Assembly: GCF_000959365.1 (NCBI RefSeq)
Contig: NZ_CP009555.1
Coordinates: 372,001-436,000, forward strand
Direction of reading: 5' to 3'
Length of the DNA stretch: 64,000 nt
Origin: Burkholderia oklahomensis C6786
GTDB lineage: Bacteria; Pseudomonadota; Gammaproteobacteria; Burkholderiales; Burkholderiaceae
Every line of letters begins with the position of its first letter. The first letter of the stretch is position 1. Both the position numbers and the translations under genes were made by a program. The notes beneath the pieces are model-generated. The model was given only the letters and a program-made list of their open reading frames with translations, had not been told where the DNA came from and made no database searches. Positions 8,738 through 21,702 of the stretch are shown here, piece by piece.

Positions 8738-9817
8738 ATGAGTAAGTCCAAGACTTTGCGCTTCAAGAGCGACGCGGAAAAGGTCGCGTATGTCCGCAAC
8801 GAGGTCAATGCGGCAAGCGACGCACTGCGCGCGAAATATCCGCTGCTCGACAATCAGAATCTGGTCGGCGCGACCGTGATGGCGCTTTGCGTCGCGACGC
8901 TGCTCGCCAGCGCGTATCTGTACGCAAAGGGCACGATCGCGTGGTACGTCGCGCTGCCTGTCGCGACGCTCGCGACGTCGCTGATCCACGAGCTCGAGCA
9001 CGACCTGATCCACTTGATGTACTTCAAGAAGACGCCGTGGGCCTATCATCTGATGATGACGCTCTGCTGGCTCACCCGGCCCGGCACGATCAATCCGTGG
9101 ACGCGCCGCCGGATGCATCTGCACCATCACAAGGTGTCGGGCGGCGAATCAGACCTCGAGGAATACGGGATCACCAACGGCGAGCGCTGGGGCGTGAAGC
9201 GTCTGCTGATGCTCGCGGACGGCATGCTCGCCGTCGCGCTGCGGCCGCTCGGCATGCGCCGCAAGATGTTGCAGTACGTCGCGGCGCAGCCCGCGCAAGC
9301 GCGCGGCGATCGCGTGCGGCTGCGCATCGAGCAACTGATGTCGTACATGCCGATCGGCCACGCCTATTACGTGCTCTGGCATGCATTCATCGCATATCAC
9401 GCCGGACTCTTCGCGCTGCATGCGCTCGGCTATCAGCCGGACGTGCCGGCGCTCGTCCAGCAGGCGATGCATATCGTCGACTTTCTCGCGGTAACCTGGC
9501 TCGGGCCGAACTTCGTGCGCAGCTTCTGCATCAACTTCATCAGTTCGAACATGCACTACTACGGCGACATCGATTCGCGCAACGTCATCCAGCAGACGCA
9601 GGTGCTGAATCCGTGGTGGCTGCTTCCGGTGCAGCTGTTCTGCTTCAACTTCGGCAGCACGCACGCGATTCACCACTTCGTCGTGCGCGATCCGTTCTAC
9701 ATTCGCCAACTGACCGCGAAGCGGGCCCATGCGGCGTTGCGCGCGGTCGGCGTGCGCTTCAACGACATCGGCACCTTCCGGCGCGCGAACCGCTGGAACG
9801 AGCCGCGCGTCGCGTGA
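8738..9817 (+). CDS. Membrane fatty-acid desaturase
   Basis: 359 residues. The three His boxes of the di-iron desaturase/hydroxylase superfamily are present: HELEHD (~residue 88), HLHHH (~128) and HAIHH (~310). Hydrophobic spans lie around residues 45-85, 200-230 and 245-265, fitting an inner-membrane enzyme. It should introduce a double bond, or a hydroxyl, into a lipid acyl chain using oxygen and an electron donor. The exact chain position cannot be read from sequence. The divergent AraC-family gene and the 14-bp repeats upstream suggest regulated membrane-lipid modification. No ferredoxin or reductase gene is adjacent. A strong ribosome binding site is not evident. Confidence 0.85.
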   Translation: MSKSKTLRFKSDAEKVAYVRNEVNAASDALRAKYPLLDNQNLVGATVMALCVATLLASAYLYAKGTIAWYVALPVATLATSLIHELEHDLIHLMYFKKTPWAYHLMMTLCWLTRPGTINPWTRRRMHLHHHKVSGGESDLEEYGITNGERWGVKRLLMLADGMLAVALRPLGMRRKMLQYVAAQPAQARGDRVRLRIEQLMSYMPIGHAYYVLWHAFIAYHAGLFALHALGYQPDVPALVQQAMHIVDFLAVTWLGPNFVRSFCINFISSNMHYYGDIDSRNVIQQTQVLNPWWLLPVQLFCFNFGSTHAIHHFVVRDPFYIRQLTAKRAHAALRAVGVRFNDIGTFRRANRWNEPRVA

Positions 9818-9882
9818 TGCGCGCAAGCGAAGGCGCGGCGCTCAGTCGCGCCTTCGCCGACGCTCATTGCGCGCACCCCAAA

Positions 9883-9914
9883 AAACGCCGCCGGACGGTT
9901 GTTCGACGGCGTTT
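9883..9914. terminator. Bidirectional terminator between desaturase and aminopeptidase
   Basis: AAACGCCG (9883-9890) pairs with CGGCGTTT (9907-9914), with a run of A before it and T-rich sequence after it. It sits between two converging genes and can serve both. Confidence 0.7.
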
Positions 9915-9956
9915 CCTCATTTCCGGCGCATATCCGGGCGCGCGGTGCGCGTGTCG

Positions 9957-11807
9957 CTACAACAACGGACAATGCGTCACATTCGTGCCGCGCTCGACGC
10001 ACGACTGCTCGTAGTCGCGAAGATATGCGCGCTCATCGTCGGTGAGCAGATCGAGATCGATCAGATCCCAGTCGTAGCCGACGGTCACGAGGTTCTCGAA
10101 CGCCATCTTGTCCGGCTCCTGCTCGCTCGGATGGATGACGACGATGTTCTCGATACGCACGCCACCCTTGCCCGGCACGTAAATGCCCGGCTCGACCGAG
10201 ATCACCGCGTTCGGCACGAGACCGTACTTCGAACCCAGGCTGAATCGCACGCCGCCTTCGTGCACGTGAATGCCGATGCCGTGCCCCGTGCCGTGATTGA
10301 AATCGTAGCCGTGCGCGCGACAGACCTCGCGCACGGCCGCGTCGACTTCCGCGCCCGTCGCATCCTTCGAGAAGCGCGTGACGAGCCCCTTGATGCACGC
10401 CTTCAGCGCGACCGTGTAGATCTCTCGCTGCCACGGCTGCGGCTGCGTGTCGGCGCAGGTCCGGCGCAGCACGACGCGCGTGCAGTCGGTCGCGAAGCCG
10501 CCTTCGAAGTACGCGCCGCTGTCGAGCAGCACGAGCTCGCCTTCCGTCAGCTCGATGTCGGGACTCGCCGCCGTGTAGTGCGCGGACGCGCTATTCGCAC
10601 CGTTCGCCGCAACCGTCGTGAAGCTCAGCGCCACGGCCGAGCGCGCGGCGTATGCATCGCTGATCACGCGCGCGAGATCGTATTCGGAATGCCGCTTGCC
10701 CGGCTCGCCCGTCTTCGCCCAGCGCATCGCCTCGGCGATCGCTTCGGAGCTGCGCGCGAACGCGTCGCGAAACTGGTCGAGCACTTCAGGCGTCTTGCTC
10801 GCACGCATCGCCACGACCGGGTTATGGTCGACGTGACGGGCCTCGGGCCAGATTCGTCGCACCGTATCCGGCAGCGCGCAGTTGACCGCTTCGAAGCCGT
10901 AGCACACGTGCTCGACATCGAATTGCGCGAGGAAGCGCTCGAGTTCGGCGGCGTCGTTGCGGATCACGCGCAGCGCCGGATACGACTCGATCTGTACCGG
11001 GCAGCGATCGCAGCCTTCCGGCAGGAACAGCGCGACCGCCTCGCCGACGACGAACAGGAAGCCGAGGTGCGACGACGCGCACGGCAGATGGTAGCCGCGG
11101 CTGTTCAGCAGATAGCTCAGATCGTCCGCCGCGCAGGTCAGGAACGCGACCTTCGCGTGCGGATCGCCGAGATGCTCGCGCGTCCGGCGATTCAGCGTCG
11201 CGATGTTCTCCGCGATGCCGGTGCCCGTCATCGAGCGCGGCAGTTCGAAAATCGGCCGCTCGACGGTCCAGCCCGGCAGTGCGATCGCCTTGTCGATCTC
11301 GCGGCCGGCCAGGCTCGTCCATTGCAGGCCGGCGCCTTGCGTATGCGCGAACAAGCGCTCGCGCTGCGCGACGCTCAAACGCAACGCGTCGTAGCCGACG
11401 CGCCGGAGTTCGGTTGCATGCGCAACGAGCCAGTCGGCGATCGCGGGCCACATCGCGGCGTTGAGCCCGAGCTTCTCGACGTGCACGTGCGCGGGATCAC
11501 ACTGCTTTTCCGCCTGCAGGTGATAGCGGCCGTCGACGAACAGCACGAACTGCGGCGCACCGATCCGCTTCGCCGCAGCGGCGCTCAGGAACACACCGGA
11601 GCCGACCGAACCGTCGAACCCGGACAGCGCATAGCGTGGGTTATTGCAGCGCGGCAGCCATTCGGTGATGTATTCGTCCTGAGACGTGATCACGAGCGCG
11701 TCGAGCTGCAACGCGTCGAGCAGCCGGGAAAGCCGTGCGTGCGCGTCGACAACCGATGCGTCGTATGGAGTGAGGTCGGAGAAACTGTATTTCAATCGAT
11801 CGATCAT
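9957..11807 (-). CDS. M24B-family aminopeptidase P (Xaa-Pro aminopeptidase)
   Basis: 616 residues: two creatinase-like N-terminal domains and a C-terminal pita-bread catalytic domain, the three-domain layout of the long aminopeptidase P type. It removes an N-terminal residue preceding proline. The five metal ligands can be read in order: Asp in LLDSGAYF, Asp in ATDCTR, His in GTGHGIG, Glu in SVEPGIY and Glu in RIENI. No signal peptide is visible, so it is cytosolic. It is monocistronic, converging on the desaturase, with a likely promoter at 11870-11898. Shorter PepP-type enzymes (~440 residues) lack the extra N-terminal domain. Confidence 0.88.
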   Translation of the reverse strand: MIDRLKYSFSDLTPYDASVVDAHARLSRLLDALQLDALVITSQDEYITEWLPRCNNPRYALSGFDGSVGSGVFLSAAAAKRIGAPQFVLFVDGRYHLQAEKQCDPAHVHVEKLGLNAAMWPAIADWLVAHATELRRVGYDALRLSVAQRERLFAHTQGAGLQWTSLAGREIDKAIALPGWTVERPIFELPRSMTGTGIAENIATLNRRTREHLGDPHAKVAFLTCAADDLSYLLNSRGYHLPCASSHLGFLFVVGEAVALFLPEGCDRCPVQIESYPALRVIRNDAAELERFLAQFDVEHVCYGFEAVNCALPDTVRRIWPEARHVDHNPVVAMRASKTPEVLDQFRDAFARSSEAIAEAMRWAKTGEPGKRHSEYDLARVISDAYAARSAVALSFTTVAANGANSASAHYTAASPDIELTEGELVLLDSGAYFEGGFATDCTRVVLRRTCADTQPQPWQREIYTVALKACIKGLVTRFSKDATGAEVDAAVREVCRAHGYDFNHGTGHGIGIHVHEGGVRFSLGSKYGLVPNAVISVEPGIYVPGKGGVRIENIVVIHPSEQEPDKMAFENLVTVGYDWDLIDLDLLTDDERAYLRDYEQSCVERGTNVTHCPLL

Positions 11808-12621
11808 CGGATGCCCAAATTGATATCAGTAAGCGCACGCGGCCACGCTCCAGCGGCCGACAGGCAAAAAAATTACCTTTCGACCGAAATTGCGTCAAGC
11901 TTAAATTTTTGTCCTGCTTAAACGAACGCAACCTTCCGAATTGGCGGAACGCCCGGTCGCACACGCATTCCGCGCGCGATGCCCGACGATGCGGCGCGCT
12001 CCGTGAGGGCGATGCAGCCGCCTACGCGGCGGTCGATGTCGATGTCGTGGCTGACGAGCAATTCGCCGATGTGGAGTGGGCGCCTGGCGAAACCGGCATG
12101 TTTGTGCGCTTGCCTCATGGACGCGTCGGGCGTCGGCGTCGGCTCGTCGAACAACGGGCATCGAAACTCGTTCGCCGGTGCGCACAATCGGCATCCTCTG
12201 ACGCTCGCAACGGCCGGACAGCGGGTTGCCGGTGAATTGCAATGACAAAGGTGTGCGCCCCACCCCGTCTCGATCCTGCGCCCTTGTCATCCGTTAGTGA
12301 ATGCAACCGAATCCGTGACGGCGCAGCGGTTCGGAGAACGCACGATCGATCGCATGCGCCGGAAGAGATCTGGCAAATTTGAAGAGGGCTGGATCGGCGC
12401 GCGCCTCACGGCGGATTTCAAATCTGTCGATCCACGTCAGCGCGGTGCGATTGCACGCCACGTCAGTGGTGCGCGCTACCGTGTCGGGCCAAGCCGTACG
12501 TTGGTGCCTGACTGGAGCAGGAGCTTGGGTAAGAAGAGGGGCGCTGTCCGGCGGCGTGGCGGGGGGGGGAGTCGTGGGCGGCAGGCCGAGGCCATCCGCG
12601 TGATGCGAGCGCAAGAAAGAC
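11808..12621. other. Intergenic region between aminopeptidase and rRNA operon end
   Basis: About 810 bases. The part nearest the aminopeptidase is A/T-rich and holds its promoter. The rest has several short open frames on both strands but none with a ribosome binding site or recognisable motif. It ends at the rRNA operon terminator. Confidence 0.35.
11870..11898 (-). promoter_or_regulatory. Candidate sigma-70 promoter of the aminopeptidase gene
   Basis: TTGACG (11898-11893, minus strand) and TAATTT (11875-11870) are separated by 17 bases. The pair lies about 65 bases upstream of the gene start, in A/T-rich sequence. Confidence 0.6.
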
Positions 12622-12651
12622 AAAACCCCCGCCTGACAGGGCGGGGGTTTT
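12622..12651 (-). terminator. rRNA operon terminator
   Basis: A 12-bp perfect stem (AAAACCCCCGCC with GGCGGGGGTTTT) around a 6-base loop, placed 9 bases after the 5S 3' end. On the minus strand the stem ends in a T run. Confidence 0.85.
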
Positions 12652-12660
12652 GAGAGGGGG

Positions 12661-12777
12661 AGCCTGACGATTACCTACTTTCACACGGGCAATCCGCACT
12701 ATCATCGGCGTAGAGTCGTTTCACGGTCCTGTTCGGGATGGGAAGGGGTGGGACCGACTCGCTATGGTCATCAGGCA
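12661..12777 (-). rRNA. rrf: 5S ribosomal RNA
   Basis: 117 bases on the minus strand, starting TGCCTGATGACCATAGCGAG and ending GTCAGGCT; the two ends pair as the terminal stem. The conserved core CCCATCCCGAACAGG is present. It is the last gene of the rRNA operon. Confidence 0.95.
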
Positions 12778-12960
12778 AAGAGGGTTGTCGCGCTGCTTCG
12801 CAACGCGACCAATCTGGGAAGAAGCAGTAATCCTGGGGTTGTGAGGTTGTATCTCACACGTACGCGGTACTTCAACCGCAGTACGTCGAGTGCTTCACAC
12901 TCGACGTTCGACATTCGTAAAGCGCTGAAGCGCTAACGACTGTCGAAACAGACTTGTTAT

Positions 12961-15842
<2,882 letters not shown>

Positions 15843-16196
15843 TATAACGAGTCTGTCTCTTCGACAGTCGCTACAGGTTGAGTTCTCGCGTGTCGCTCAG
15901 CGTTAGTGCTTTAGCACTTACGCGGAGCCCACACTACGTGTGTGCCGTATTCCAAAATCGAGCCGAACAATGAAGTTCGAATCATCTTGAGATACTTCGA
16001 TACAATCACAACCCGGATAACTTCCACGTCCATCTCAAGACGCTTCCGCTATCCAAATTACTTGCTTCTTCCAGATTGTTAAAGAACGACAGCCGATATG
16101 GTGTTACTCATATCACTCTGACTGGCTCAATCGCCAATGGCAAATGCTCGTCTCACACGTCACTTTCGTGTGATCCAAACGCTTCCCATTGAAGAT
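15843..16196 (-). other. Internal transcribed spacer between tRNA-Ala and 23S
   Basis: About 350 bases with no gene. It carries a boxA-like site near the tRNA side and short inverted repeats that probably form the 23S processing stalk. Confidence 0.6.
16076..16088 (-). promoter_or_regulatory. Spacer boxA antitermination element
   Basis: CGTTCTTTAACAA on the minus strand, upstream of 23S. It is close to the rRNA boxA consensus and to the leader copy at 18152-18164. Confidence 0.7.
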
Positions 16197-16272
16197 TGGT
16201 GGAGGCAGACGGGATCGAACCGACGACCCCCTGCTTGCAAAGCAGGTGCTCTCCCAGCTGAGCTATGCCCCC
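16197..16272 (-). tRNA. tRNA-Ala (TGC)
   Basis: 76 bases, from GGGGGCATAGCTCAG to a genome-encoded CCA. The anticodon loop TTTGCAA gives TGC. It is the second spacer tRNA of the rRNA operon. Confidence 0.96.
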
Positions 16273-16311
16273 ATACCGAGACTTCACCCAGGTTCCCTGC
16301 GCCAGACAACT

Positions 16312-16388
16312 TGGTGGGTCTGGTTGGATTCGAACCAACGACCCCCGCCTTATCAAGACGGTGCTCTAACCGACTGAGCTACAGACCC
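16312..16388 (-). tRNA. tRNA-Ile (GAT)
   Basis: 77 bases, from GGGTCTGTAGCTCAG to an encoded CCA. The anticodon region CTTGATAAG gives GAT. It is the first spacer tRNA, 39 bases from tRNA-Ala. Confidence 0.96.
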
Positions 16389-16451
16389 CTGAGCCTGTCC
16401 TAAATTTACAGCCGATAAGCGTGAGCGCTCAACGCAGCGGTTAAGCTCGAG

Positions 16452-17984
<1,533 letters not shown>

Positions 17985-18151
17985 AAACCTGTTACTGTTT
18001 TCGGTTGTTTCCAACCGGTCGCTCACTCAAAGCTGACAGGTCGTGAATTGCTTCACAAACCTGACTTACTTTCGTGTGAGACTCTTGATACTTTCGCTTT
18101 CGATCCGTAGATCGTCCGCCCCATCAAGCGCCCACACTTATCGGCTGTTCA

Positions 18152-18164
18152 TTGTTAAAGAGCA
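18152..18164 (-). promoter_or_regulatory. Leader boxA antitermination element
   Basis: TGCTCTTTAACAA on the minus strand matches the rRNA boxA consensus bound by NusB/S10. It lies between the proximal promoter and 16S, about 170 bases upstream of the 16S 5' end. Confidence 0.85.
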
Positions 18165-18237
18165 TATCCGCGAGAAGCACTTCCTACTTCGAACCGCCTT
18201 CTCAGCAGCGCTGCGTTGTCCGCAGCAGAGAAATGAG

Positions 18238-18266
18238 ATTATGATCACTTATTCGCAGCGCGTCAA
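18238..18266 (-). promoter_or_regulatory. Proximal rRNA promoter
   Basis: TTGACG (18266-18261) and CATAAT (18243-18238) on the minus strand with an exact 17-base spacer. Transcription should start near 18231, about 250 bases upstream of 16S. Confidence 0.75.
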
Positions 18267-18437
18267 CAACTTTTTTACCGCCTCGCCGCGCACCGCCTGG
18301 ATCTTCTTCCCGCTTCCCCTCTCGCGTCCCGTCACCGTTACCGCGAAAGAGGCGTGATTCTAGACATAAGATTCGTACCCCGCAAGGGGGTTTTCGGAAA
18401 TTCTTTTGTCTTTTTACATTCACACTCCGAACGCGCT

Positions 18438-18466
18438 CGCATATTGTCTATACGGAAAACTGTCAA
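18438..18466 (-). promoter_or_regulatory. Possible distal rRNA promoter
   Basis: A perfect TTGACA (18466-18461, minus strand) followed after 17 bases by TATGCG (18443-18438). The -10 is weak. It lies 200 bases upstream of the proximal promoter, similar to the P1/P2 pair of enteric rRNA operons. Confidence 0.4.
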
Positions 18467-18540
18467 AAGGCCGGCAAACCGCTGAACATACGCGGAACGG
18501 ACTAAAATGATAGGTTCCTCGCATCCAACCATGTCAATCT

Positions 18541-19758
18541 ATGCGCCAGCGAACCGCTAAACGCCTCCCTCCCGATGCCGACAAACTGGTCGGTCTGTCG
18601 CTCGCGCTGTTTGCGTCCGGCAGCCGCGTCGAAGATCGCTTCTGGGAAGCCAAGCTCGACGCCTTGCTCGCAAAGATCGTCCGCAACGGCAACCAGACCA
18701 CGCTCGACGCCGCGCTCGATCATCTCCAGCAGAATCATCCGGACGCCTACGGCGCCCTCGCCGACATGGCCGAGACGCACAGCGAATCGCTGTCCGTCGA
18801 GCACGACGGCAAGCCGTACGAGGCGCTTCTCGTCGCAGTCCCCGTCCTCGCGTGGACCCGCTACATGATTCCGTCGGGCTCGCTCAAGATCGAGATCGCC
18901 GACGTGTTGCGCACTCATTTGCAAGCACACGTGCTCGCGCAAGGCACGCTCGTCGCGATGACGCCCTTTTTCTACAGCATCGATCAATTGCCGCGCCATC
19001 ACGTCGAGACTTACCGCCTCGCGCAGCAGCTCGCACATGCGGCGCTCGGCAACCATCCGGTCAAGCTCAACTTCGGCGACCTGCCCGAGACCTCGCCGAT
19101 CCTCGCCGATCCGCGCTTCCTGCTTGCCGTCGTCGCCGCGCCCGCCGGCGCTCCGCTTTTCCGCTGGCAGGAAGAAGAGCACGGCTCGCGCATCGAGCGC
19201 GGCCAATGCCTCGAGCAATGGGCTGCGCAAGGCGGCGTCAATCTGTCGGCCGCGCTGCCCGGCTGCGAATTCGAGTGCCTGCTGCCCGACGCGTACTACT
19301 CCGCGTGCCGCGACGCGGACGAGCGGATCCGTCCGCACACCGTACGCACCGCGATCCGCTATCTGTTCGACACGATCGGCGCGCCGCCGCAGGAACTGCG
19401 CGCCGTGATCGCCGGGTTCGGCGAGCGTCGAATCGACGAATATCGCGTCGCGTTCACGCGCCGCGGCAGCAACGACGTCATCTATGGCGTCGTTTGGCCG
19501 CTCTATGGCCGCGAGAACGGCGAGGCGGCGGTCGACGAAGCGACGCTCGAAGCCGAGGCGCCCGCCGACGGACCGCTCGAGGACATCGCGTCGCTGTTGA
19601 AGGAAGCGGGCGTGACCGACATCCGCCGCCATGCCGGCCGCTTCGAACCCGAATATTGCGACGATTGCGGCGTCCCGTTGTACGCGGACCCGCTCGGCGA
19701 GATCGTCCACGCGGAGATGCCGGAAGACGCGACGCCCGCGCAGCCGCACTTCCACTGA
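18541..19758 (+). CDS. DUF2863 family protein
   Basis: 405 residues, matching my memory of the DUF2863 family found in Burkholderiaceae. No function is established. There is no signal peptide or membrane segment, so it is cytosolic. A Cys pair near the C-terminus (EYCDDCGVPLY) could bind a metal but has no second pair in the neighbourhood. It is divergent from the rRNA operon and followed by a strong hairpin, so it is monocistronic. The ATG at 18541 is the first in frame; no clear ribosome binding site is visible. Confidence 0.75.
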   Translation: MRQRTAKRLPPDADKLVGLSLALFASGSRVEDRFWEAKLDALLAKIVRNGNQTTLDAALDHLQQNHPDAYGALADMAETHSESLSVEHDGKPYEALLVAVPVLAWTRYMIPSGSLKIEIADVLRTHLQAHVLAQGTLVAMTPFFYSIDQLPRHHVETYRLAQQLAHAALGNHPVKLNFGDLPETSPILADPRFLLAVVAAPAGAPLFRWQEEEHGSRIERGQCLEQWAAQGGVNLSAALPGCEFECLLPDAYYSACRDADERIRPHTVRTAIRYLFDTIGAPPQELRAVIAGFGERRIDEYRVAFTRRGSNDVIYGVVWPLYGRENGEAAVDEATLEAEAPADGPLEDIASLLKEAGVTDIRRHAGRFEPEYCDDCGVPLYADPLGEIVHAEMPEDATPAQPHFH

Positions 19759-19798
19759 AGCCCCGCCCGACTCGCGCTGTCCGGCGCGAGAGGTCCAT

Positions 19799-19836
19799 CG
19801 AAGGCCGCCTCGAGCTCGCGCTCGAGGCGGCCTTCG
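19799..19836 (+). terminator. Strong hairpin after DUF2863 gene
   Basis: 17-bp perfect arms (CGAAGGCCGCCTCGAGC and its complement) around a 4-base loop, 40 bases after the stop codon. Only a weak T-rich tail follows, so termination is likely but not certain. Confidence 0.65.
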
Positions 19837-19961
19837 CACTCTTGCTTGTCTGAATTTTTCTTATGACTTTCAGCCAGGCCGACATTTTGTAATGCCTTTG
19901 TCATTATTGAGGAGATGGCACTCGTTGTTTTCTCGATCAATCGGATAAGCGGAGGCATAAC

Positions 19962-20801
19962 ATGAGGTTTCTGGTGCTCAACTCCGACGCAGAGCGTCGC
20001 GACGGCTTGAAAACCCTGCTGCGTCAAATCGACCGACATGCCGGCTACAACGACGCCAAGGACTGGCGGCAGGCGCAACGGCTCATCAAACAACAGAGCT
20101 TCGACTTGATTGCAGTCGACTGGCAGGACATCAAGCGGCTCGGCGATCTACACGCGCTTTGCCGGGCCTGCGCGCCGACGCCCGTCGCCGCGCTGACCGA
20201 CGACGCGTCGCCGGAGCACGCGCAAGCGCTATTCGACGCCGGCGTGCTCGGCGTCATTCCACGTTCGACGCGCCCTCACCTCATCGTTCGCGCATTGGAA
20301 ATGGTGCTGCTCGGCGGACACTACATCCCGCCGAGCGCGCTGAACCTCACGGAGCCGGCCGCACGCGCGAGAGACGGCCGCGTAGACGCGATCGTCAGCC
20401 AGCTCCCGCGCAGGAAACGCTCGGCGTGCAGCCTGCTCTCGCCGCGCCAGGCGCAGATCATGCGTTTCGTCCACATGGGCAGCACCAACAAGATGATCGC
20501 GCGCACGCTCGGCATCAGCGAAGGCACGGTCAAGATTCATCTGGCCAGCATCTTCCAGCAATTGGGTGCGACAAATCGCGCCGCCGCGGTCGCGATCTAC
20601 AACGGCTGGCTGCCGCCGCATCTCGAAGTGCTGCTGTCCGCGCGCGACAGCTCGCCGAAGCCCGTACACGGCGCAGCCGGCTCCGTGCCGCTGCGCCCGG
20701 CGAAGACGCAGCACAGGTACCCGCTCGTCGCCGAGAACGAATCGTCTGCCCAGCCGCTCATCGCGGCCGAACCGGGCGCTCCGTTCAAGGCGAACGAATA
20801 G
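19962..20801 (+). CDS. NarL/LuxR-type response regulator with partly degenerate receiver
   Basis: 279 residues with GGAGGC upstream of ATG 19962. Residues 1-115 fold like a receiver: the phospho-acceptor Asp is present (IAVDWQ, D53), but only one acidic residue is seen in the N-terminal pocket (NSDAE) and the conserved Lys is replaced by Arg (VIPRST). Residues ~150-215 are a LuxR helix-turn-helix (LSPRQAQIMRF, then NKMIARTLGISEGTVKIHLA). A disordered tail of ~65 residues follows. No histidine kinase is adjacent. Phosphorylation may be weak or absent. The next gene, a CbiM-like permease, starts 66 bases downstream and may be co-transcribed. Confidence 0.82.
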   Translation: MRFLVLNSDAERRDGLKTLLRQIDRHAGYNDAKDWRQAQRLIKQQSFDLIAVDWQDIKRLGDLHALCRACAPTPVAALTDDASPEHAQALFDAGVLGVIPRSTRPHLIVRALEMVLLGGHYIPPSALNLTEPAARARDGRVDAIVSQLPRRKRSACSLLSPRQAQIMRFVHMGSTNKMIARTLGISEGTVKIHLASIFQQLGATNRAAAVAIYNGWLPPHLEVLLSARDSSPKPVHGAAGSVPLRPAKTQHRYPLVAENESSAQPLIAAEPGAPFKANE

Positions 20802-20867
20802 CCGGCAAAACCCGCGTAGAGGGTGAATCCATTCCCATCTTTTGTATTCAACGAGTAATATAAAAAC

Positions 20868-21542
20868 ATGGGTTTCCTCTACACGCCGCTTCCGTTCTGG
20901 GTCGCCGTCGGTGGCTGGATCGCCGCCGGGGGGCTGCTCGCCTTTGCGTTGTGGAGGCGTCCATTCGGTCGTCTGCAGGATGCGACGCTGCAGCATGTGT
21001 GGCTCGCGCTCGTGACCACGATCACGGTGCTATGGGCGTCCAATGCATGGCTCGACGACGGCCTCGTCATGCATCTCCTCGGTGCGACGCTGCTCGTCAC
21101 GCTGTTCGACTGGACCCTTGCGCTCGTCGCAATGGCGGCCGTGATCGGCGTCGCGGCGGCCGTGTTCGACGCGACCTGGCAAGGCGTCGGGCTCACCTAT
21201 CTCGTATACGGCGCGCTTCCCGTCGCCATATCGGCGCTGCTGCAGCGCGCCGCGCTCGCGTGGCTGCCGCACAATCTGCCCGCGCTCATCATCGGCCAAG
21301 GCTTCGTGTCGCCTGCGATCACGGTGGGCGTCGTCGCGGCCGCGGCGGCCGGCGTGCAGATCGCGCTCGCCGACGGCACGCTCGTCGTCGTCCCGTCCGG
21401 CTATGCGCTGAACGCATTGCTGCTCGCGCTCGGCGAAGCGTGGTTCACCGGCATGGCGACCGCGTTGATCGCGGTCTACCGGCCCGCATGGGTCACGACC
21501 TCCGACGTGCGCCGCTATCGCCTCGGCGGACCGCGCGCGTGA
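20868..21542 (+). CDS. CbiM-like energy-coupling-factor permease homologue
   Basis: 224 residues, almost entirely hydrophobic, with about six membrane segments. Composition and layout resemble the CbiM/CbiK substrate-specific permease of ECF-type cobalt/nickel importers, where an N-terminal Met-His coordinates metal. Here the N-terminus is MGFLYTPLPFW and lacks that His, so metal binding of the standard kind is doubtful. No CbiQ/CbiO-type partners are adjacent. It follows an atypical response regulator by 66 bases. Function is uncertain: a degenerate or repurposed transporter subunit is possible. Confidence 0.6.
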   Translation: MGFLYTPLPFWVAVGGWIAAGGLLAFALWRRPFGRLQDATLQHVWLALVTTITVLWASNAWLDDGLVMHLLGATLLVTLFDWTLALVAMAAVIGVAAAVFDATWQGVGLTYLVYGALPVAISALLQRAALAWLPHNLPALIIGQGFVSPAITVGVVAAAAAGVQIALADGTLVVVPSGYALNALLLALGEAWFTGMATALIAVYRPAWVTTSDVRRYRLGGPRA

Positions 21543-21702
21543 GTTCGTCCGCTTGACGAAGCGCGCGTAGACGCGCACACACCCGGCCATACGGGCAATC
21601 GCTCTACTGCCGCGCCGAAAAATTACGCTAAGATGGAACCCTGCTCTTCATCGGGCATCTCATGTGCCTGGTGTCTCTATCGCGCTTATCTCATACCTCC
21701 AG

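Larger units (their letters stand above)
17985..18540 (-). other. rRNA operon leader and promoter region
   Basis: About 550 bases upstream of 16S, divergent from the DUF2863 gene. It holds two promoter candidates and the leader boxA, all listed separately, and must also contain the promoter of the DUF2863 gene on the plus strand. It is less GC-rich than the coding DNA around it. Confidence 0.6.

Noticed and set aside
9729..11921. A 730-codon plus-strand frame opposite the aminopeptidase
   Set aside because: Antisense to a well-conserved M24 gene; composition typical of a shadow frame.
11918..12187. Small minus-strand frame (89 codons) before the rRNA operon end
   Set aside because: No ribosome binding site, homology or domain that I can recognise; left as intergenic.
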